64,000 nucleotides of DNA from Tachypleus tridentatus (Eukaryota > Arthropoda > Merostomata > Xiphosura > Limulidae), in the NCBI RefSeq assembly GCF_004210375.1, contig NC_134825.1, positions 65,525,558 through 65,589,557 on the forward strand. Direction: 5' to 3'. The stretch's first letter is position 1, and each line of letters opens with the position of its first letter. The notes under the pieces are model-generated. The model was not told the origin of the DNA. It worked only from the letters and a program-made list of their open reading frames with translations, and did no database searches. The translations under genes were made by a program, and so were the position numbers. Shown here in pieces: positions 10,901 through 23,000 of this stretch.

Positions 10901-13900
10901 GTATTTGTTACACAAACTAAGTTGTGAAGTGTAATAACACCCAATAACCTTCTTTTCCACAACTATTTATTGAAATTATTACTGGACATTTGTACAGATG
11001 AAACTTTTAGTTTTAGGGATAAAAATTCAGTGTATATTTGTAGCATAAAAATCCAAACTAGGTTTTCTAACAACCTAAATATAATCTAAAATATATAAAT
11101 ATTTTAGATTTGGTTCTAGTGCTGTTTATATCTGTTTTCTTTTAGGAACTTAATCTGCAGTGTATGGTGTTTTCTCACTCTAAAATTATTTTAATTGTAG
11201 GATTGGTATTAATATAACTAGATGTATAAATATGAATTTTTGAAAAGATTAGATTTTTTTTCTCTTTTGGAGAATTTCTTTTAATATTATGGCTAACATA
11301 GAATTCATCTTTATTTAATTTATCTTCATTGTATTTGCTACATCATTATGAAAACCTTGTGAAAATAGTTTAGTCATTGTGTCAGTAATCTCTGTATTTT
11401 GTGAATATGTTTGTGCTTGTTTAATGCACCTGAGTGTACTTCTTTGAAACTGTTACATGTATGTTTTCATGTTATATTGGTACTAGTTTTTGGATGCCTT
11501 CCACTGAGTGGACTTTCATTGTTGCCTCTTAACAGGTTGGTTGGAATTTGCTGGACCTGTTTGGATTTCAGTTCTACTCTAGGTTTATATCTGAAGTATG
11601 TGTACTCAAAGTTTGCTGATTTTGAGCTCAATTGTTTTATATTTTTCAAGCGTTTAGCATTTCTCAGAACTTGAGTATTTTAACATACATAATCTGCATT
11701 TATATTTTATCTTCAGTTGCTTGTTTTTAACATTTGTGCATTTGATATATATATACATATAACTTAATTCACATCATTATGAAAACTACTTTCAAATATG
11801 TAGTTTGTGTGGGTGTGTGTTCATTTTTAAATTTTCAAAAGATAGGTTTTTGATTATTGAAATATCCCTTTAGAAAGTTTTTAACTCAAATCCATTTACA
11901 TGTTGAAAAGTTGCAAATTTACCATGTAAGTTTGTCAAGATTTCTTAAAAATAAATAAGGCTCCACACAATGTCTTGTACACAAGATACTTCAAAACATT
12001 TGTAGACTCTTTCAATAAGATAATAAACTAAAGAACCTTTTAGCTCTAACTTGTTTCTTATATGCTTCCTAGGAGTGTTTTGGGCATTATTTATGTATTC
12101 TTGTATTATGTTTTCATAGCTAACATGAATGTCTACTAATAATATTACACAGTGCAGCAGTGATTTTTATTGTATAGGTTCAAAGGGTCTAAAATTCAGT
12201 ATTATATTAGAGAATAAGTAGAAAATAATTTATTAAAGAAAAACATTTTTATTGTACTTGTGTTCATAAATAGGTGTTTGTAAAATGTATTTATTATATA
12301 TAAAACAGGACCTTATTTGTCCTTTTGAATGATACTTGTACATACAATTAGTTTCATGTTTTACTGTAGATATTTAAGTTTCTAGTTGGGAACATTCCAT
12401 TTTTATATATCCTTAGTACTTATAATAGCTTGTTAATGATTGATGTTTCAATTTATTTCTTCATAATTTATGAAGCTCTGAAACAGTTACTTGGTTCTAT
12501 TTTAGAATTAAGCCAAAACTGATTAAAATTTAATGTGTCACAATATAATTTTTTCCTTTATTACATGCACTGTTTAATATTGATTTGAAATTATGAAATA
12601 TATATAATACACACTATTGTAATTCATGACAGAAATGTTTTATTAAATGTAACCATAGTTTCCCATGTATCAATTAATAATGGTAGAAGTAACAGATTTT
12701 TATTTTTAGTCTCAATGTACAATACTTGATCTGTAGTGGGACCTTTACAGCATCTGTCAACAACCTTATGTATTTGAGTTAGCATATACTGACATTTTCC
12801 ATCAACTGACTATTCACACTGAAAATAATAGTTTTTAAACATGCAGAAGAAATAACTAAAATGGTATTGCTTCAGTTTTTTTACTCTTTGTGAAATGCTC
12901 TGAAAACATAGAGAAATGCAACAATAAGATTATTTTACTGTTCTTCCTGCCCCAGCTTTGAAATTTCAGGATTTAAGTTGGGAAAGACAATGTAAATATA
13001 GATATATAAAAACTCTACTGCAGAGACAGGTGTCAAAATAGATGAATGCTTTGTGCTATGCAAAAATATTAGCATGAAATTGTGATGGAGAATAATTTTC
13101 ACCTGCATGCAAATTACGGAATATTTAAATGACTTTGTATTAGCTTTACAGTAAATTGTTAGTAATACTCATAGGTGTTCCTGCTGCTTTCTAATACTTG
13201 TAAATATGTGAGTAAAAGAAACATGTATTAACTTTTCCTGTATGCAGCTTTGCTTAGTTCAATGCAAGTTATGTAATAAACTACATTCAGATTTTACTGC
13301 TATGAACAATGACAAAGAAATTAATAATGAGAAGAATGTATAGTATTTATTTTATTTCCCCTGTATGTGAATTGAACTTATTTATACACATGACCTGATA
13401 AATTAAAAACAAAACTCTATTTGAAAAAAAAAAAAATGTTGGAAACTATAGTTTTCATGTTTAATTTGAAACCACTCATGACTAGTTTGTGTCATAAGAA
13501 TATAGAACATATTTTCAAAACAGACTTCAAACAGAATTGCTTATTTAACAGATTATAATATATCTTCATAAAAATATCCATGTAACATATCTGTAAATTC
13601 CAGACATTAATAGTTTATATAGAATTTATGGTGTGAAAATAATTTTAATCCAGGAATATCTTGTATAGAAATGATATAGAAGGTTTGTTCTTTAAAGGTA
13701 GTCTGAAAATATAATGTTTTTTGTTACAGTTAATACTAATGAAAATGATATTTGTTACTTATCTGCTTCAAGAACACAAACTGAAACTTTAATAATGAAA
13801 GTTCAATGTTTTACAGTTTAAAATAGTGTATGACCTCAGTACCAAATTAAAATGTTGGATCTATGTAATTTATGACTATTCTTTTAGTTACAAACTAAAC

Positions 13901-14486
13901 ATCTAACACTATTGTTAAAAAATAAGGCTGTGCCTTTTTTGTATAATTCTTGTTTTCACAGTGGTATTGTAACGGAGTTATTTTAGCATCAGAATAAAAA
14001 ATCGAATAACAAATATAATTTGTTTCTGTTATCGAAGTCCTTAGATCCTCAAATCTTATGAAGTATTAATACAGGAGAAGTCTTTAAGGTGCATGATAAT
14101 GCATTTTAGGTGCTTATAAGTAGAAATATCGAATCTTAAATTAAAGCAACTCTACACAAGAAGAGAATAAAGAAAAGCAATTTGGAGGACTAATAAGTCT
14201 CAAATTGACGTATATTCCAAATATCACGATGTTGAAACCAGATATTCAGTTCTTTTATTCAGACAAATTTCAAATTAATTGTTTTTCAGTAGCAAAAGCT
14301 CTTTGCAGTAGTGCAGTTTTTGCAGTAGATACACTGACATGTTGAATGACGTACCAGAAAGTTTATTGACCCAAAAGGATAAAATTGGAAATGAGATTAC
14401 AAATAGTGCTGAATTATTAACCAACCTTCAATGTGAAAAGCTAGTTCTTTTTAGCATAACTTGACACTTCATAATGTGGTTTGGTT
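7935..14486. other. 3' UTR candidate and long AT-rich gene-free stretch
   Basis: The first part should be the 3' UTR of the gene ending at 7934; no poly(A) site can be fixed, as many AATAAA-like words exist. A short GT-rich run occurs near 9290-9315. No RNA gene, transposon core or conserved exon was recognised in the remainder, and open frames are short. Confidence 0.5.
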
Positions 14487-14652
14487 TATTTGGAATTTCT
14501 TGCAAAGCTACACGAGGGCTATCTGCGCTAGCCGTCCCTAATTTGGCAGTGTGAGACTAGAGGAAGGACAGCTAGTCTTCACCACCCATGGCCAACTCTT
14601 GGGCGACTCTTTTACTAACAAATAGTAGGATTGACTGTAACATTATAATGAT
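14487..14652 (-). mobile_element. tRNA-derived SINE, 5'-truncated
   Basis: Reverse-strand copy. It shows TGCAAAGCTACACGAGGGCT, GCGCTAGCCGTCCCTAATTT, CAGCTAGTCTTCACCACCC and AATAGTAGGATTGACTGTAA, i.e. the tail and body without the tRNA head. It abuts the non-LTR fragment that starts at about 14,655. Confidence 0.85.
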
Positions 14653-14654
14653 TT

Positions 14655-15600
14655 AAGTTTGAAGAAGGTAAGACCACTAAACCTCAACTACTCCAGTGCT
14701 TCAACTGCCAGCGATTTGGACATACCAGAGCATCATCTAGCTCTTCTACCAAGTGTTTCTTGTGTGTAGGACTACATCCAGTGAACCAGTACCCAAAGCA
14801 GTAGGAAAATATGACATATGGCAACTGCAGGGGAAACTACACCACCTCTTCGAAGGTCTGCCCCAGCTTCCTGGAGCTTGCCTCCAAATCAGTTTCCACT
14901 CAGTCTTGCTTATCCAGAAACAAAAACAAATAACAGTTCAGTCTCAACTAGCTCCAACACATGAATCAGCTTCTTTCAGCCACTATCGCACAACTATTGT
15001 TCCTGTGGTGAATCTTGCTACCTTTGTCACGGACAAACTCAAGATCGCTAAAGACATGAAGGTTCTCAACAAATATAACGTCTTCTCACAAGTCTGCGAA
15101 GCTGCCATCTTTATGTTTAGGGACCTACACCTGAATAATTCGAAGAACACACATTCACGTTCAAAAACAGCTGCAGGTGAATATTTCATTTTATTTTATT
15201 TTTGAGATGTTTCTTACACATCAGTATTCAAGGTGATCTAGCCACAAAAAGTATGAACTCGCTAACTTGTGCAATTCTACTAGTACTGACATTGTAACTA
15301 TCAACAATATCAGACTATAAGACCATTCCAATTTTAATGTTCCTGGTTACAGCACAATATCTCACCCCAAGGAACCCAATAACACAGGTTTCACACTACT
15401 ATACAAAAACAATACAAGACTTTATTATCAACCACTCAAGAACATACGTTTTGCTTACTGAAAGCCCCAGATTTCCCAGTCATAATAATAACTGCATTAT
15501 ATATTATCCAGCCAGGTCACCTGACACCAACTTCACATCTTACATAGTGCAATCACATACATATTGTCGGTGGTACACGACACAAGTAATATCATGAACA
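14655..15600 (+). pseudogene. Jockey-like non-LTR retrotransposon fragment: ORF1 zinc knuckles plus endonuclease start
   Basis: Broken frames encode a gag-like ORF1 end. Near 14,685-14,860 they read CFNCQRFGHT, then a CxxC-type second knuckle region with HP-N--PK, then CRGNYTTSSKVCP, matching the CCHC series of Jockey-type ORF1 proteins. Around 15,240-15,440 another frame reads KYELANLCNS, then GFTLLYKNNTRLYY, as at the start of an apurinic-type endonuclease. Several stops and frame changes are present. It is a different family from the 39-46 kb element. It is probably continuous in origin with the reverse transcriptase piece at 18.2-19.3 kb, separated by later SINE insertions. Confidence 0.65.
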
Positions 15601-15770
15601 AATCGTAAAGTTTTGTAGCAGGCCCAGCCCTCGATTAAAAACAAAAGCACGTGTTTTTAGAAAACCACAGATTTTTTCCCCCTATTTGTCATGCCCTTAA
15701 CTCTTTCACTGCCACACTCAGCTTTAGTCATTTTTTTTTAAATTGTCCTTATCTGCCGTGTTCGACTTTA

Positions 15771-16034
15771 CTGGTCAAGTGGTTAAGGCACTTAATACGT
15801 TATCCGAAGGTGGCGGGTTCGAATCCCCGTCACACCAAACATGCTCGCCCTTTCAGTCGTGGTGGCGTTATAATATGACGGTCAATCCCACTATTCGTTG
15901 GTAAAAGAGTATTCTGAGAGTTGGTAGTGGGTGGTGATGACTAGCTGCCTTCTCTCTAGTCTTACACTGCTAAATTAGGAACGGCTAGCACAGATAGCCC
16001 TCAAGTAGCTTTGCACGGAATTTAAAACAAATTT
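15771..16034 (+). mobile_element. tRNA-derived SINE, full length
   Basis: The head is TGGTCAAGTGGTTAAGGCAC with B-box-like GGCGGGTTCGAATCCCCGTC. The body and tail (GATGACTAGCTGCCTTCTCT, CTGCTAAATTAGGAACGGCT, AGATAGCCCTCAAGTAGCTT, TGCACGGAATTTAAAAC) follow the family order. One of the better-preserved copies. Confidence 0.93.
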
Positions 16035-17054
16035 TTTAAAAATTATATCTGCGTTTGCAATTTGTTTAAAAAAGTTAAAATGTGGCATGCGAGTCTTAAA
16101 CGTTTCAGAACTACTGCTTTATAACATTAGGTTGAAACTTAGCTCAATAACTGAGCAACATTTGTTGACAAGTTGCATAAATATTGCAGATTCAATCCTG
16201 TAAAGAGTCAAGCACTCTGTAGGTCCATGTTTAAATTTCTAAATCTAAGACTCCAAGAGATAATATAGAAAGGCATTCTCTACTATGTTTTCTGAAGATC
16301 ATGATTAGGTGGTCATCAACAAGTTGATTGAGAGATAAGAAAACTGTAGAAGAATGTGAGACTGATGGGACATAACTTGAAATACTCGCATCGAATCATA
16401 TGCTGGAGAAAAAGAGGAAATCACCAGAGTAGCAATTGCATAGGAAAACCTGCTCTGAAACAGCCTCCAGATCCTGCACGAGCCCGAAAGGCCAAAGACA
16501 TGTTGGCTTATTTTTCCATTGGCTCTACTGTTGTATACGCCACAAAGTAGCATGGTACGACAGCCACGGTTCTCAATGGATCACCAGGATTTTACTGGTC
16601 CAGGTATCATGGCTGCACCGCTACTGCAGTGGTTGGAATCATACTGTCAAATATGAAATGGCTTTTGATAGTAACTACTTTAAACTAGTAGAGTCTGAAT
16701 TGGGTATGGTTGCTACATAGAAGTGCCACAGTAAACTCGTTCTTACAATTGTGGAGGTTAATACTTAGAACCATGTGTTTGGTTTCACGTCGTATGTTAA
16801 AATAATGAATGGCTGCAAGTGAGATGAAGCAGAATTTGTTTGGAGTAAATCTCGCGAAACTGGGACAGTTGAGATTGTTAATTGAAAATTATACGAAAAA
16901 TAACACTTCAATTTACTCGTTAATAATTACTGAGGATTCTGATATGTAAGCTGAAATAATTTCACAGTTCTTGCTTTACAAGCACTCAGAATATGTTTTA
17001 TGTCAAATTCTGGCGAACTTGTGGCTGTAGAAACTGCCTAAGTGAACTTTCAAT
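16035..17054. other. Unassigned stretch, possible retro-derived fragment at 16,350-16,720
   Basis: A region of higher GC with frames such as QPPDPARARKAKDMLAYFSI reads through, then hits a stop near 16,548 and continues open. It could be the middle of the surrounding dead non-LTR element or a processed pseudogene; I could not assign it. The rest shows nothing recognisable. Confidence 0.3.
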
Positions 17055-17300
17055 CTTACGGGGCGTGGAAGTTAGGTCGCTGGACTCTTAGTGTGAGTGT
17101 TACGAGCTCAGTCCACTTCATACCGAACATGCTAGTTCTTTCAACCGTGATGGAGTTATAAATTTCAGGTCAATCCCATTATTCGTTGGGAAAAGAATAG
17201 CTCAATAGCTTTCCCTATTTATTTTACTGCTAAATTAGGGATGGCTATCGTAGATAGTTCTCGAGTAGCTTTGCACGAAATCAAATACAAACTAAACCAT
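17055..17300 (+). mobile_element. tRNA-derived SINE, diverged
   Basis: It contains GTTAGGTCGCTGGACTCTTA (head), GGTCAATCCCATTATTCGTT, TACTGCTAAATTAGGGATGG and GTAGCTTTGCACGAAATCAA. The body is missing the GTGGTGATGACTAGCTG phrase. Confidence 0.85.
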
Positions 17301-17788
17301 AATATCACGCGTACGTGTTGGCACTACTCTGTGTTATGCCATTTTGTGAAATCACATCTGACGATCTAACTGGTGTATGCTACCTTCCTGAAGTACAGTC
17401 AAAAAGTTGTTCATTAAAATAGCACAAGAAATTAACGTAAATAATATAAATCAGGCTAAATGTATAAGCATACTTCTGATTTTTTTTGTTAAGTGTTTCG
17501 CATTATTCGAGCGCGTTGTCTAACAGATAATTGTTTTTTTCAATGAAAGTGTTCTAGCTATCTAAGATTGATATGCCTATTTCAGATTATCAAAGTAATA
17601 CAGAGAATTAAGAATGTTATATTAAAACGATTTTAAATATTTAAATCGGCAAATAATATGATCATCAAAGTTGCGGTAGAACAGTATGTATGCTTTTATT
17701 TTTACACATCGTAGGGAACTTAATGCCACCAAAATTGATCGCGTTTGAAAAGGATATGCAACAGCCCTTTCTAAAACAGAATATATTT

Positions 17789-18068
17789 TTGTTTGTTTGT
17801 TTGTTTTGGAATTTTGCACAAAGCTACTCGAGGGCAATCTGCGCTAGCCGTCCTTAATTTTGTAGTTTAAGACTAGAGGGAAGGCAGCTAGTCATCACCA
17901 CCCACCACCAACTCTTGGGCTACTCTTTTACCAACGAATAGTGGGATTGACCGTCACATTATAACACTCCTACAGCTGAAAAGGCGAGAATGTTTGGTGT
18001 GACGGGGATTCGAACTCACAACCCTCAGATTATGAGTCGAGCGCTGTAACCACCTGGCCATGCCTAGC
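17789..18068 (-). mobile_element. tRNA-derived SINE, full length with GTTT tail repeats
   Basis: Reverse-strand copy. It starts with the tail repeat (GTTT)n at 17,791, then TTTTGCACAAAGCTACTCGA, the complete body, and the tRNA head at the right end (GGGATTCGAACTCACAACCC, TAACCACCTGGCCATGCC). This is the best full-length member in the window. Confidence 0.95.
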
Positions 18069-18239
18069 TCAGTTGCGTGAGAAATAAATAGAATGAGTAC
18101 CTTTAAATGACCATAAAGTCAATATTAATTTAAACACAATATAAAGAACGGTGTTCATACCTACATAGACAAGTGAACGACCGTTTCTACTGGATCAATG
18201 AATACCTCACCAGTTTTTGTTTTCTCAAGATAAATTGCT

Positions 18240-19260
18240 GCCGAACTTGTCACGATGAAAGCCAAGTAGAACAGAACTTAGAAAATGTGTCAACTTGCTT
18301 TCTTTATCTCGTGAAAGATGTTATCTTGTAATCGTTGTTCCATGATAGCTTGGCCAGCTATCACTTTTAGTTGACAACACAGTTCGGCCAGTAAATGATA
18401 TTCCAGTTTCAACTTGTTTTTGTTCAGGCTCAAAATACTTTGGAAAGTTTCTGTGACCAATAGGCTTATCAAGCAACACCAAAAGATAAACTGGGATAAC
18501 TTTTGTAATAGACTAGACGAACTAACTCTATTTTGGAAAACGTTTAAGAGTATATGTCGAGAAACCAATGATTTCGGTAGCGTTACTTATGAAAATATAA
18601 CCGCCTCATCAAATGCTCAAAATGCAAAATTATTTTCACACTAGTTGTCCAACACCCTTATCAATAAAACAATTTCAACTGTACCATTTTAACAAAATTA
18701 ATGGTTTCATCTGTAATAATGAAATTTTTCTAAATAATAACCTTTTCGGTGAATATTCCCCTTAATAAGGCACACAGTATCTCAATAGGTATCTTGACGT
18801 CCATTATTATTCCCGAAATTAAAATATAAAACCGCAGATTCAAAAACAGCACGCAGAAGAGGATAGATCCCTCACATAGCTCTCAAACACGCATCCCCAC
18901 AACTTTTCAAACAAATTTTCCAGATATCGTCTACAATTATCCAAATCTGATATAATTACCCTAATTACCAAGAAAGAGCAAACCTCCATTAGTCAGCCTA
19001 ATTGACTTTATTGGTAGACTTCTAGAAAAAAAGAATTCCAAGAACACTATTATGGCTACTAGAAACCAGTAACTCACTGACTCATATTCAAAATGCTCGA
19101 TGAGAAACAGACAAACGCCTAATCACTTTGTCAGATTAGTCAAAACAAATTTTAATGGGCTTAATAATATCCAAGCTATGCTGGCCAGATTTCTAGATTT
19201 ACAAATCTGATGAACACAAGAAAGTATATTTAATTAGAAATACTCACTACCGGTTTGATT
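18240..19260 (+). pseudogene. Jockey-like non-LTR retrotransposon fragment: reverse transcriptase N-terminal part
   Basis: Broken plus-strand frames include KINWDNFCNRLDELTLFWKT with KSICR at about 18,485-18,560 (the linker before the RT in Jockey-type ORF2). At about 18,990-19,040 they give SLIDFIGRLLEK (the NYRPISLLN--SKLLEK motif), followed by LLETSNSLTH, as in the fingers of the reverse transcriptase. The catalytic part is missing. Probably the continuation of the element whose ORF1 and endonuclease lie at 14.66-15.6 kb. Confidence 0.6.
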
Positions 19261-22200
19261 TGTAGCTTTTATCTACGTAGCTAGCTTGTTATGATTGTGA
19301 CGTGATATTAATCAAACAAAATTTATTACATATTCTATTTGTAATCGTTTGCCCCAGAAATGCGTATGTTTTAAAATTTGTTAAAGAAAAAAATTTTAAA
19401 TGTTATTTTGTTTAATAGGTAGCGCTAATGTCATAGGACTGTGTTTTAGTTAAGTAAAGGGGTTTATTGTCAATTGAGACAACTCTATTGTAGTCGGGAG
19501 ACAGAGTTGAGGAGGTATAGTTTGGGAGTATGTATGTTATTATCATACAGTCTATAATATCCCAATAAAATTCACCTTTTGTACCAAATTCTTTTCTCGT
19601 TTTCTTATTAAGATGTATGATTTATTGGTTTTTAAGTCTAGAATATAGAAAATAGTTTTCTTTCAATTTTATTGAATTAGAATATCACATTTTGACTTTT
19701 TTAGTTTTTAGTAAAAGTTTTACTACAGTAAATTTCATTGAGTTAGACTCATTTAGTATAACTATTACTAGTGTTACTGTTATTGTTAGTTAATACATAA
19801 ATAATATAAATGGGCAAAATTAACTGAAACGAAATTAAATCTTAAAATGAAATTACCATTATTAAATTAGTGTTATTGATTAGCAAAATAAGCACGCACG
19901 ATATTAAAATTTATTAAATCGATTATTACGTTGAATGGGCATGAAGTTTTGAAAACCGACCATGGTGACCTTGACTGCTTGAGATTGTAAAATATCGTTT
20001 TAATTATGTTTTCGTGGAAAATAAAAATGCTCTTGCTCAAGTAATTTAATCCCAAATCCATTTCGCATTGAATAAATTAAGTTTTTAATTTGATACTTTA
20101 TATTGCCAAATGAATTTTAATTTTATGAGGATTTCTTAAACTTCAATTTTTAAATGCTGAGTCTCAGTCCATTGGCACAGAATTAATACATCTACCATAA
20201 CTGTAGTGTATTTTTTTAAAAGGAAAACCATTTCATATGTATTTATTTTAAATTATATTTTAAGAGACAAATCTTTGAAAATAAACATTTAAAAACCTGT
20301 TTTATAAGGTTTTATACACTTAAAAAGGCTTACAAGAGTAATATTTGTGTTAAACTACATTGGGATGGAAGGAAACAACTGATTATCTTTTTAAATACTT
20401 TAAGGTTAGACACAAATGTAAAATGTTTTAGTTCAATATCAGTATTTTTATGCTCTATTTTAATGTCCATTGTCAGTGTGGATGATTTATCTAAAGGTAA
20501 ATGACAATAGGCATGAATTTTCTAGTTAAATTAACTCAAAGTTATAAAGCACTTATATTACTGAGGTATATTTTTCTATTAAGGATAATATTGTAATTCA
20601 AGAAGAGCAAGTAAATCATACACAATTTCTTGCATTTACATTAATCATTAAGGATTTATAAGTACATTGAAATCAGAAATGAATAATATGAATATTTGTT
20701 ATGGTGGGGGGAGGGGTAATTAATTATTTCCTTCTAAATATAAAAAAATACAAAATTTCCTTGTAAGTTTGTTAGTTGATGCTAAAGCTTTTGTACTTGA
20801 TTTTAATTATACATACACATGTTAATGAAGATACCCCCTGAATGGGAAATTGAAAATAGCAAATCAGCATGGATTCATTAAACTTTAAATTTAAAGCCTT
20901 ACTAATTTGTTAATTATCTTTTGTGCATTTCCTAGATGTAAAGGCATACTTATACTAATAAGGTGTTTTGATAAAATTTTGCCCAAATGATTAAAAAACG
21001 TGCATTGGTAGGGGTGGGAAAAAGGCTTAATTTATGATAGTTGTATGAGAGAAGGCAAAAAGTTGTTATTAATGAAGCCCATTTAAATTGTTCTCTTGCC
21101 TTAGGGGGTCAGTATTAAGACCATTATCTTATTATTTCCCTGTTTTATACATAATACTGAAGCAGTCAGAGGACATAGATTCGTTGTAGTGTGTTGAAAT
21201 GCTGTTGCTACTTAATCATATAATCAGCAGCTGTCTATTTATGGAAATTGTTTTGAAAAGGTTTTAAATTTTTCTTTTCCCCAAGGATTGGTGAGAAAGG
21301 AAACCTTTATGCAGCAAATGGTTGTTTTTATTGATATTACTAGACTAATATTGGTGTTATTTGAATGTTAGTGTTTGTACCTTAAGTCTGTTTTACTTAA
21401 AAAGGTTAATTATGTTTTATATGTAAATTCAACTTAAATGTAATTTATACATCCTGTTGTGTATAACAGGATGATAACCATAAGCATGGTTGTTGCTGGG
21501 TTGGTTATATTTTTATTAAATATATTACATTTAATAGTTTGTAGCTGTCAGATATTGCATTTGAAGCCAAAGCCTGCATGAGTATTGATTTTTATTATTG
21601 TAACTCTTTTTAATTTCTATAAAATTTATTAAGTGTGTAATCACTCAGATGTTTTGTTAATTTAATTTGAAATGTTGTAAATTAAAACTACTTTTAATTA
21701 GAGGCACTTAATACTGTTAGAAAAATCAAAGTTACAATTATTTTGATAGTGGCTCATGTGTAACTTGATTTATGCCAGGATTACGATACTTCAAATATTT
21801 TGTTTATTTTTTCTATTACATTTCAAGATGTAATATCTATTTAGCTATTTTAAACTTGGTAAAGAAGTGTCTTAACCTTTATTAATAATTTGAAGATAAT
21901 ATAAAAGCTGGATATTATGCAAGAAACTGTTTTAAATCTGTGACAAAGAAGTATATGTTTTGAGGTTATTCAGTGGAAATTTAAACTACATTATTATTCT
22001 CACTAACAGTTTTTGGTTAGCTGTAGCTCTTTATTTATTAATCACTAATATTTTATTATAACAATACATGTTTAGATGTTAAATACATCTATAATTGTAT
22101 TGTTTGCACAACCTTTACAGTCAAATATTGAGAGTTGATGAGGTAATCACTGTCATTGTTCTAGAGTTTTCAAATTTTTATTTTTAATATTACAATAGTA

Positions 22201-22650
22201 CTAACTAACCTGTATAACTTCCAGTTCCCTCAGTCTTAAAATGAAACTGTTTATAGCTGTTGATTTAATTTTATGTTATTAGTAAGAACAATGTGACCAT
22301 GGATTGCAGTGGTAACAAGTGTTCAAAAAAATTATACATGCATATTTACTCATGCAATAATTGTGAAACTCAATGTACTATGTACATTAACTTTAACATG
22401 TCAAGTTAATTATTTGTTACTTGTGCACAAGTATTTATTTTAAAAATTTGTAACTAAATATGTGGACATTGTATAAATGATGATTACCAAAATGAAATAA
22501 TTACAATTTACCATTTCTAATTTATTTATTCTAGTGATATATTGCAGAACAGATATGGTACAACATATACCAGATCAGTGATCCCAAAACACAAGTTTTA
22601 CTAGTAAATGAAAACATTTTCACTGATCTACTTTCTCTTCCATTTTTAAG
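19261..22650. other. Gene-free AT-rich stretch upstream of the LIM gene
   Basis: Likely holds the 5' flank or first non-coding intron of the LIM gene. A short perfect hairpin (CATCCTGTT, 6-nt loop, AACAGGATG) lies at about 21,451-21,474. No promoter element can be assigned with confidence. Confidence 0.4.
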
Positions 22651-22663
22651 GTTATTGTTAATG

Positions 22664-23000
22664 ATGGCTGATCCTCTGTATTCACTGGAGGATGAACTGT
22701 CTCAGCTTAATTTGACTTCTTGCAATCAAGGTAAATATCTGCAATCTGAGGAGAAGAAAATTGCACCTGCAGTTCCACCCAAGCCAGTGAAAAAGCTTCC
22801 AGAAAATGTGTATGTGAATATTCAAGAAAAATCAAATAATCAGTCAGGTTTAAAGGAAATAGAATTTGGAAGACCACCTCCCCTTCCTACAGTGGCACCA
22901 CTGTACTCAAATATGCCAAACATTTCATCATCGACACTAAGTTACACCAAAGTGGATGGAGACAAGTCTAACCAGCCTTATAATGGAGCATCAGTGAATG
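22664..23000 (+). CDS. LIM gene coding exon 1 (N-terminus, proline-rich)
   Basis: The acceptor TTTTTAAG ends at 22,650; the first ATGs are at 22,661 and 22,664. The second has the better context (A at -3, G at +4). The exon encodes [17 protein letters not shown], then [16 protein letters not shown] and the RPPPLP stretch. The end is uncertain: donor GTCAGA after 23,000 and donor GTAGTA after 23,048 are both weak, and both give the phase 1 required by exon 2. I prefer 23,000 because the following residues (LCFLFTRQ) look intronic. An apparent donor GTAAAT near 22,730 is rejected because coding character continues well past it. Confidence 0.8.

Noticed and set aside
4322-18068. tRNA genes suggested by A- and B-box-like words
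   Set aside because: These words are always followed by the same SINE body and tail and do not fold into a clean tRNA end with acceptor pairing, so they are SINE heads.
22735-22745. Donor-like GTAAATAT after CAATCAAG within exon 1
   Set aside because: The frame continues with convincing proline-rich LPP/zyxin-type text for another 85 codons, so an exon end here would discard real coding sequence.
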